DNA of 13,460 nucleotides from contig JAOXYC010156662.1 of the NCBI GenBank assembly GCA_028565715.1, forward strand, positions 1 through 13,460, written 5' to 3'. The notes beneath the pieces were generated by a model that worked only from the letters and a program-made list of their open reading frames with translations, was not told the origin of the DNA and did not search any database. Positions 8,835-13,460 of this stretch are shown here, piece after piece (position 1 is the first letter of the stretch; each line of letters starts with the position of its first letter). The DNA is from Phoronis pallida. Taxonomy: Eukaryota > Phoronida > Phoronidae. The position numbers and the translations under genes are program-made.

Positions 8835-9105
8835 CTGCATGGACAACTCTTCATCTTCCTTGTCTTCATCTATGGACTGTCCACTATCAACGCTCGTCTC
8901 CGGCTCGGGTAGGAGCACCTGCACCTCAGAGTTAATACCATCCTCCCTACTCTCAGAACGCCTGCAGTTGTCTGTTCTTGCTGTTAGACTGTAGCCGAAG
9001 CCTGAGCCACCATAATTCAGAGTGTCACCACGTTCTAGGATAACCTCCTGTATGAGGCTGATGCTAGGGCTAACGTCAGGCCTCATTGTTGATCGTGAAC
9101 ATGAA
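8835..9105 (-). CDS. Putative coding exon of an unidentified gene (Gly patch, acidic Ser-rich end)
   Basis: This is the best-looking exon in the window. On the minus strand a textbook acceptor, 'ttgattttttttccag' in type, precedes 271 bases that are open throughout and end at 'atgcag|gtatca', a good donor. It enters needing one base to complete a codon and leaves in phase 0. The peptide has a hydrophobic/acidic start (SISLIQEVILERGDTL), a Gly-rich patch YGGSGFGYSL, an Arg/Ser stretch NCRRSESRED, and an acidic Ser-rich end (TSVDSGQSIDEDKEDEE), suggesting a cytosolic protein or tail with a disordered acidic region. An internal ATG (9086-9084) has A at -3 and could be a start if upstream exons are wrong. 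I do not recognise the family. Confidence 0.5.
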
Positions 9106-9440
9106 CTGGAAAAAAATCAAAATTTGAAAAGCTTTAATATGTCAAAGACAACCTAGTAAAATATGACCATTCAAAATATATTTTCTTAGGGAGTGCACAG
9201 ATGCTTGCTTTCTCATGGAATTATTTTCAGCTTTACCATTTGGTAAAGGTGTAACAGCCTGTCATAATGTTTAACCAATCAAAATGTGAGAAATATATAT
9301 ATATTATGTAAGTCTGTTTCTATAGTTCCTGTAGCATACATGTATGTGCAGTAGGACCATGAATAACAAATTATGTTTTATGCCAATGGGGCTTGATATA
9401 ATAAGCGTAAGAGATGAGAAACATTGCCATCCTACTATAC
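9106..9440. other. Presumed intron
   Basis: AT-rich sequence lies between two minus-strand exon candidates. It contains a short (TA)n run near 9295-9303, a perfect 8-bp inverted repeat around 9231-9248 and the palindrome 'catacatgtatg' at 9335-9346. I saw no additional exon with suitable splice sites. Confidence 0.35.
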
Positions 9441-9665
9441 CTGATCATGCACATAGGATACTATCTCTACAAAATCGAGCAGTCGCTCAAGATTTTTGTT
9501 GACTGCTTGAGCAAAAAATTCAACAATGAGACCCCGTGCAATAAAATCTGCTAGAAGCCCAAGACTGGTGACGCCGCCTGTGTGTAGAATATTTCCGATC
9601 ACCGAAGATTTTACGAACTCGCAAATAGTCTGTCGAGAATTCCATAACCCACAGAATATCAGCAT
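9441..9665 (-). CDS. Putative exon, possibly an alternative first exon
   Basis: The minus-strand open frame from an ATG at 9665 runs 75 codons to 'gatcag|gtatag', a plausible donor leaving in phase 0, with an in-frame stop two codons into the intron. The frame stays open upstream to about 9737. The peptide is hydrophobic and helix-like: MLIFCGLWNS at the start, LLADFIARGL and LLDFVEIVSY later. It reads more like a folded helical protein than the chance frames here. It lies in a CpG-rich patch (9525-9830), as a first exon often does. Its exit phase does not match the exon at 8835-9105 but does match the last exon (7732-7869). It may be an alternative start skipping the middle exon, a separate gene, or spurious. 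Confidence 0.33.
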
Positions 9666-9830
9666 AATAATATGTGCGTTTTTGACAGCAAAACAATCTA
9701 ATTTGCGCGTGTTTACGTGCAGACGGAATGCGACGCCTTAATTTTGCCAAAAACAAAACGCCTGGGTTCTCACTAGGCGCAGCGCCAGCTATCGGCTGCA
9801 CGGAGTCTAATTCGGACCACAAGGGTAAGT
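9525..9830. promoter_or_regulatory. CpG-rich patch, possible promoter/first-exon region
   Basis: I count roughly 22 CpG dinucleotides in 300 bases, against very few in the flanking AT-rich DNA. The patch overlaps the minus-strand open frame above. At its right end the plus strand has a perfect donor sequence, 'cacaagg|gtaagt' (GT at 9825). An open CpG-rich spot with possible transcripts in both directions would fit a bidirectional promoter, but no TATA or initiator decides it. Confidence 0.28.
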
Positions 9831-10180
9831 GTGACCAATTCCAAGGCATGTGGTAATTCTGAGGTACCTCAGTTCTTATAAATCTGCATCTCCTAAAAGG
9901 TTTACATTAAATCAATAGTGCAGGTTATTGGCCCATGGATAATAAAAACTGTTTAAATGTTCTATTAATAGAAAGCCTCCGCATGCAACATTCTATAGGA
10001 AAATGCTGAGATTTAAAAGTAGGTCAAACCAGCAAAAAATTGCCGTGATTTTTACACTGATTTACAAGTTACTTTTTGCATGAATTGGGATGTATTTAAA
10101 AATGCTGTATTTAATAAAGGTTAAGAATTCAAGACTTCGCAAGTTTTTTTTTATTGAAGTTTTTAATGAGGTAGGCATAC
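9831..10180. other. Presumed intron or intergenic DNA
   Basis: AT-rich sequence without a supported feature. If the minus-strand gene model is right, this is part of the intron between 10181 and 9105. Confidence 0.35.
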
Positions 10181-10392
10181 CTCGGAATTACCAACACTTT
10201 CCATTTTTTGTAGGTCACGTTAAAACGGTCATAAAAATAAAGTTTTGAGGTAGATTTTGAAAAAGGTTGATTAATGGAATCAGCAATAACATATGCAGTG
10301 ATAGTTGTAGATTTGGTCGCCCCAGGCAACCCAAATTCGCAACAAGGGTAAGCGCCATAACTCTTCAGGGTAAACGATCTATTATCTAAATT
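10181..10392 (-). CDS. Putative internal coding exon of an unidentified gene
   Basis: On the minus strand 'tgctgccgtttttgtag' forms a good pyrimidine tract and acceptor. The next 212 bases are open (70 codons plus two bases) and end at 'ccgag|gtatgc', a good donor. The first in-frame stop upstream is the TAG of the acceptor itself. The peptide begins NLDNRSFTLK, contains a Cys pair in AYPCCEFGLP, and ends RFNVTYKKWKVLVIP. It has no membrane segment or motif I recognise. Entry phase 0 fits the exon at 10817-10857. Exit phase 2 fits the exon at 8835-9105, giving Ser at the junction. Confidence 0.38.
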
Positions 10393-10651
10393 CTACAAAA
10401 ACGGCAGCACAATCGTGAAATATTTATACATGTATAACAATTTACAAGTTAATGATGGTAAAGATTTTTTGGAATTTGTTCAGTCATTTTCACGCAAGAG
10501 AAGCTGAAAGGGGACCTACTAAAGTCATTGGGGGCCCCTACATGATCAAATTTCCCTTGGCAAATTTTCGAAAGTCATAAAATCAACAAGGTCATAAAAC
10601 CTTTAGAATTAATCCCAGTAGCCTATCCTCAGTGCTTTGTAAAGTATTAGC

Positions 10652-10780
10652 CTAAGGGGTCAAAGCACAGAATTCTTTTATGAATTGGGTAATATCTTGA
10701 CATTCTATTGTCCGGTGAAACACCGGTTTGCCGAGTAAAGTTTTGCCAATAGCTTCAATAGCATGAATTTCGTCACCCCT
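10652..10780 (-). CDS. Alternative minus-strand coding segment with stop
   Basis: The minus strand is open from the small exon at 10857 straight through to a TAG at about 10654-10652. The last 40 or so codons look protein-like (GDEIHAIEAIGKTLLGKPVF, then HRTIECQDIT and KEFCALTP). Two readings compete. In the first, the GTAAGT at 10816 is used and this segment is intronic. In the second, it is not used and the transcript ends here with a short protein of about 80 residues. A 38-base intron between 10816 and 'ttttaacgag' at about 10779 would be too short for an animal and out of phase. Confidence 0.28.
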   Translation of the reverse strand, partial: RGDEIHAIEAIGKTLLGKPVFHRTIECQDITQFIKEFCALTP

Positions 10781-10816
10781 CGTTAAAACGAAAATAAAAA
10801 ATAAGATGCGACTTAC

Positions 10817-10857
10817 AAAGTTATATGATTTCCATTTCCTTATCAACTTCAGCCTGT
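10817..10857 (-). CDS. Putative small internal exon
   Basis: This 41-base minus-strand segment lies between 'gtattagttgtcag' and a consensus donor, 'aacttt|gtaagt'. It enters needing two bases of a codon and leaves in phase 0. It encodes a basic, Trp-containing peptide, RLKLIRKWKSYNF. Both phases match the neighbouring putative exons. Support rests on the strong donor and the phases, because the segment is too short to judge by composition. Confidence 0.25.
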
Positions 10858-10999
10858 CTGACAACTAATACGACCATAAACAACACAGAAAGTGCCAAAA
10901 ATGTTGAATTCAGGCAAAAAGTAATGAGATAGGCCTAGTACTATCAAAATCACGGCCTGTTTTGCGAAATTGACCTACTTTTTGAAAGTGCGCGATTAC

Positions 11000-11036
11000 C
11001 GCGAGAGATTGTCACGTGCGAAAAAATCCGGTTCAT
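11000..11036 (-). CDS. Putative first coding exon
   Basis: On the minus strand an ATG (11036-11034) with G at -3 follows an in-frame TGA nine bases upstream. It opens 12 codons (MNRIFSHVTISR) plus one base before 'ctcgcg|gtaatc', an acceptable donor. The exit phase matches the entry of the 10857-10817 segment, forming an Asp codon. A palindromic CACGTG (11013-11018) lies within it. The region is CpG-rich, as a gene start may be. This is the most speculative exon in the model. Confidence 0.2.
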
Positions 11037-11039
11037 AGC

Positions 11040-11400
11040 AAGTCAAAACAGCCTTTCTATTTTGTATTAACTAGCAGGGGGTGACGAAATTATGGCACTT
11101 GCCCTACTCCCCATTTCTTTGGCATTTTCAAAAGGACTTTTAGGTGTACCACAATTAAGAAAAACCAGTTCAAACAACAAAGGGGGTCGTGACCAGTCAG
11201 CGACACTATCTCTTATTTCAACTTGCCCCGCTTCAAGCATTCAATAGCCTACCATTTATTTGACGGATTTTGACGCCGCGGCCATTTTTCTAGTTTTCAA
11301 TTTCACGGGACGAAATCAACGCCGGTGTGGCATGCAATAATGCAACCGGGCAATTAGATCACCGGAAGTCGATTGCGCATTTAAAATCTCTTATTCTGGA
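11040..11400. promoter_or_regulatory. CpG-enriched, promoter-like interval
   Basis: CpG density rises here. Sites seen directly are a consensus ETS/GABP motif ACCGGAAGT (11361-11369), a C/EBP-like 'attgcgcat' just after it, and a YY1-like 'gccgcggccatttt' around 11276-11287. Its position upstream of the putative minus-strand first exon fits a TATA-less promoter for that gene. The sites are short and could be chance. Confidence 0.27.
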
Positions 11401-11732
11401 ACATTTTAATTATTTCTGTTCTAAAAATTGGGTGTTTTAAAATGCAGCTTTTTTAGTTAAGGTTTCTGTTTTTCACACCCTTTTGTATCTTTTGACATTT
11501 CACAGCTTCTTGGACACACTCAAGCCTTTGGCAGATTCACAGCTTGGGAAGCATATGTTTGTAACACCTTATTGACAAATACACTTGTTTTGGACCCTAT
11601 TGAAAAACAGTAATCTAACTGAACATGTTATGAATTCTCTACAAACTTGTAAACATCAGAATTCTTCATGAATAGTAATTGTTGCAATTATTATCATTAT
11701 TAGAACTCCCTACCGGTGATCAAATTGCCCGG
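11346..11732. mobile_element. Segment bounded by 20-bp inverted repeats
   Basis: 'ccgggcaattagatcaccgg' (11346-11365) and its reverse complement with one mismatch (11713-11732) bound a 387-bp AT-rich interval without coding capacity. Length and terminal repeats fit a MITE. No flanking target-site duplication is evident, and the left repeat overlaps the ETS-like site, so a regulatory pair is an alternative. Confidence 0.4.
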
Positions 11733-12420
11733 CAACCTTTTGGCCTGTGACACCGGTGACGGATGATAAAACAAACCATTTTCAGCGATCAATCAAATGA
11801 ATCAGAAACAATCGTCAGTGCTTTGTGTGAACCAATACAAAGCGGGCCCATTCCGTAATTATTTTGTGACATAAATTGTAGTAAAAGCGCTGTAGGAGCT
11901 GGAAATTATTGACGCCGTCTGCATACAAAATTTCATTCTTCCCGGGTTTTCACTTCCGTCTGATTACCCCATCTGACGGTCATTATTGATAACATTTTAC
12001 TCATCCGGGCTTTTTTGTGATTCGGTTTGAATTCATGAGCGCACTTGTGTGAGAATCAATTTTTTTAACAATAACGGTTTTTTGAGTTGATAGAGTTTGT
12101 CTTTTTGATAAAAAATGTAAATCAAAAAAGAGTCGCATTGTTTTTTATTTCGATCCAATTTTCTCAAAAATCTCATTTACACTGCATAAAACCATATATA
12201 AATAGTTCTTCTATTTATCTATGATTCAACAGCACCTGATAAGATCCCTTGACATTTGAACACTTTTTAAAACATTGGTGCAAAGTTAAAAACTTTCGAA
12301 GAGGTATACTTAGTAATTGAACTTACAAGAAATTGAAAGTGATTAAAGTCATAAAAACAAATTGCAGTGAAACTCGCTGTAGCCTACTTATTGGTAGGCC
12401 TACTTTCATTTATTTAGCAG
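11733..12420. other. Non-coding stretch, no gene seen
   Basis: Mixed composition with some CpG between 11740 and 12010, then strongly AT-rich sequence to 12230. An inverted pair 'gtagcctac'/'gtaggcctac' lies near 12379-12403. Nothing else can be supported. Confidence 0.4.
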
Positions 12421-12530
12421 TAGACATGCAGCAAATATTTTTGAAAAATCTAAAAGTGTCAAAAAGGACTTTCAACAGCCGATTATCCCCCATAGTTCAA
12501 GTATTTTACGAGGCTAAACAAGTTATTGAG
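12421..12530 (+). CDS. Weak plus-strand exon candidate
   Basis: On the plus strand a good acceptor, 'tactttcatttatttagcag', precedes 110 open bases ending at 'attgag|gtacgc', a fair donor. It enters in phase 1 and leaves in phase 0. The peptide includes MQQIFLKNLKVS and SRLSPIVQVFYEAKQVIE, which look reasonable but match nothing I know. No partner exon with clear sites was found. A link to the open frames at 12621 onward is unproven. Confidence 0.22.
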
Positions 12531-12620
12531 GTACGCATTCAAATTAATTTGTAAATTGTCAATAATACGAACAAAAGGTACATATTATTGTGCCGTTACC
12601 AGTTTTAAAAAACCAATTGA

Positions 12621-12932
12621 GGAAGGACAAGGTCCGATACGTTTCGCGGTGTTTTAAAGTTTCAAGTTTGGCCTTTATTAATAGTTAACGGCAAAATCTC
12701 TAATTGTATTGTGCTCGTCATTCATGAGCACAGAAAAAATAGGAAACTGGATTGTGCAGGTAAAACAGGTCCCCATGCAACAGGTGTCAGAGTCGACGAT
12801 CTGCCCCGTAGTGACAAATTGAGCATCCCCGGCAATGATTACAAAAACAGCGCTTTGGTTTTGTTAATTTGGAAGGACGGGCAATGGACTGTGGGATGGA
12901 CTGGCAACGGGCTTCAGCGGCAACTCAGTTAA
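12621..12932 (+). CDS. ATG-less open frame, copy 1 of a tandem gene-like unit
   Basis: A stop-free frame of 103 codons runs from just after TGA (12618-12620) to TAA (12930-12932), with no ATG in it. If coding it must be an exon or pseudo-exon. Its second half (from about residue 42, KLDCAGKT) aligns with the open frame at 12982-13224. The shared core is DYKNSALVLLIWKD, followed by a Trp/Gly-rich end, WT.GWTGNGLQR. The AATAAA at 12996-13001 follows the stop by about 65 bases. I do not recognise the family. It could be the 3' exon of a small gene, a transposon fragment, or a repeat open by chance. Confidence 0.35.
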   Translation, partial: GRTRSDTFRGVLKFQVWPLLIVNGKISNCIVLVIHEHRKNRKLDCAGKTGPHATGVRVDDLPRSDKLSIPGNDYKNSALVLLIWKDGQWTVGWTGNGLQRQLS

Positions 12933-13300
12933 AAGGTATTATTACAATTCGAAAAATCTGAATGCATAACTAGCGTACTAGGTCTGCGTTTTCCAAATAA
13001 ATGATGACGATGATAAAATCCCGGGATCAGCCGAGAAATTAGAATATGCAGGTAAAACAGTGGCCCATGCAACAGTTGTCAGTCTGCCCCATACTACACA
13101 CAGTGACAAATTGGGCATCGGCGATGATTACAAAAACAGCGCTTTGGTTTTGTTAATTTGGAAGGACGCCGGGCAATCCCAGGAATGGACTGCGGGATGG
13201 ACTGGCAACGGGCTTCAGCGTTAACTTAAAGGTATTCTTACGTTTTGAAAAATCTGAATGGATAACTAACGTATTAGGTCTGCGTTTTCCAAATAAATGA
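12743..13300 (+). repeat. Tandem duplication of a gene-like unit, period about 292 bp
   Basis: Copy 1 is about 12743-13004 and copy 2 about 13035-13300. Long identical blocks include 'gattacaaaaacagcgcttt' and the following 22 bases, 'ggatggactggcaacgggct', and 'ggtctgcgttttccaaataa'. Each copy ends shortly after an AATAAA hexamer. The high identity in both coding-like and trailing parts implies a fairly recent duplication. Confidence 0.85.
12982..13224 (+). CDS. ATG-less open frame, copy 2 of the tandem gene-like unit
   Basis: A stop-free frame of 80 codons runs from after TAG (12979-12981) to TAA (13222-13224), again without ATG. It aligns with copy 1 from KLEYAGKT to GWTGNGLQR. Relative to copy 1 it has one net 3-base deletion (GIGDD against SIPGND), one 12-base insertion (after IWKD) and a pair of compensating shifts of about 9 bases. 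All of these leave the frame intact. AATAAA follows at 13292-13297. It is a paralogous exon or pseudo-exon of unknown function. Confidence 0.35.
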   Translation, partial: VCVFQINDDDDKIPGSAEKLEYAGKTVAHATVVSLPHTTHSDKLGIGDDYKNSALVLLIWKDAGQSQEWTAGWTGNGLQR

Positions 13301-13428
13301 GCTCTAAACTTTCATGACACCTGGTGTAGAGTTCACCATTATTATTAGCGGAGAAAAATCACTGCAAAACTTAGGCGCAACATTAACGACAAAAAACGAA
13401 CCGTTGTTTATGAAATCCGGCTTCTTAC

Positions 13429-13460
13429 CTTCTACCTGTAGATTTACAGTTGTTCTTCAA
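13429..13460 (-). CDS. Possible partial exon at window edge
   Basis: On the minus strand the sequence entering from the right edge ends at 'gtagaag|gtaagaag', a strong donor (GT at 13428-13427). At least one frame is open over the 32 visible bases. Too little is present to name it. It could be the 5' neighbour of the minus-strand gene or an unrelated transcript. Confidence 0.2.

Noticed and set aside
9231-9346. Short palindromes 'ctttacca/tggtaaag' and 'catacatgtatg'
   Set aside because: Perfect palindromes of 8-12 bases are common in AT-rich DNA and nothing nearby gives them meaning.
9520-9849. 109-codon minus-strand frame overlapping the exon-like frame at 9441-9665
   Set aside because: It is another frame of the same CpG-rich segment. 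It is rich in Arg, Ser, Cys and Tyr without pattern and ends without a donor. The hydrophobic frame next to it is more protein-like. The plus-strand frame at 9526-9741 was rejected likewise.
10768-11090. 14-base match 'ggggtgacgaaatt' in opposite orientations near 10769-10783 and 11077-11090
   Set aside because: One 14-base inverted match is expected by chance in a window of this size, and the flanks do not extend it.
11263-11289. Minus-strand ATG in a perfect start context reading MAAASKSVK
   Set aside because: The frame stops after nine codons and no good donor lies before the stop. Probably a YY1-like promoter motif rather than a start codon.
1-13460. CRISPR arrays, rRNA genes, bacterial operons, phage or viral genes
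   Set aside because: No regularly spaced repeats, no rRNA-like conserved stretches, no long ORFs and no recognisable viral proteins. The whole window reads as animal non-coding DNA with a few exons.

Overview
This window looks like nuclear DNA from an animal rather than from a bacterium or organelle. It is AT-rich, has no long open frames (the longest ATG-initiated one is about 108 codons), no operon-like packing and no ribosome binding sites. The most convincing coding pieces are short exon-sized segments bounded by GT/AG splice sites with pyrimidine tracts, set among small repeats and foldback elements. The recurring 'tagcctac/taggcctac' motif is something I associate with marine deuterostomes (echinoderms, hemichordates) and some fishes. 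A marine invertebrate is my best guess, but that is a weak inference. No gene was identified by family.

Layout, left to right. Positions 1-4000 are AT-rich and without convincing genes. They hold an imperfect 163-bp tandem duplication (724-1008), a small hairpin (2536-2584) and a MITE-like element with 27-bp inverted ends and a perfect central hairpin (2653-2964). Positions 4010-4187 form a 178-bp near-perfect palindrome. Directly abutting it is a second segment (4188-4461) bounded by perfect 15-bp inverted repeats, which contains a duplicated E-box/AP-1 block. A short dispersed repeat at 4497-4660 recurs inverted at 8573-8746, where it is flanked by a perfect 13-bp target-site duplication. 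Between them are a C-over-G skewed stretch (about 4867-5215), AT-rich filler with weak exon-like fragments, nested inverted repeats (6549-6667) and a decayed tRNA-like/SINE-head sequence (7661-7740).

Positions 7732 to about 11036 hold the best gene candidate, on the minus strand. Five putative exons (11036-11000, 10857-10817, 10392-10181, 9105-8835, 7869-7732) have splice phases that agree at all four junctions. Together they give a predicted product of about 232 residues that I do not recognise. The two 3'-most coding exons are the best supported and the two 5' ones are tentative. A further exon-like open frame (9665-9441) in a CpG-rich patch does not fit the phase of the next exon. It could join the last exon directly as an alternative first exon, or belong to something else.

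Positions 11040-12600 include a CpG-rich, promoter-like interval, a pair of 20-bp inverted repeats bounding 11346-11732, and one weak plus-strand exon candidate. Positions 12621-13300 hold two tandem copies of a gene-like unit (period about 292 bp). Each has a long ATG-less open frame followed by AATAAA, and the length differences between the two frames are all multiples of three. The window ends with a possible minus-strand exon and a strong donor at 13428.
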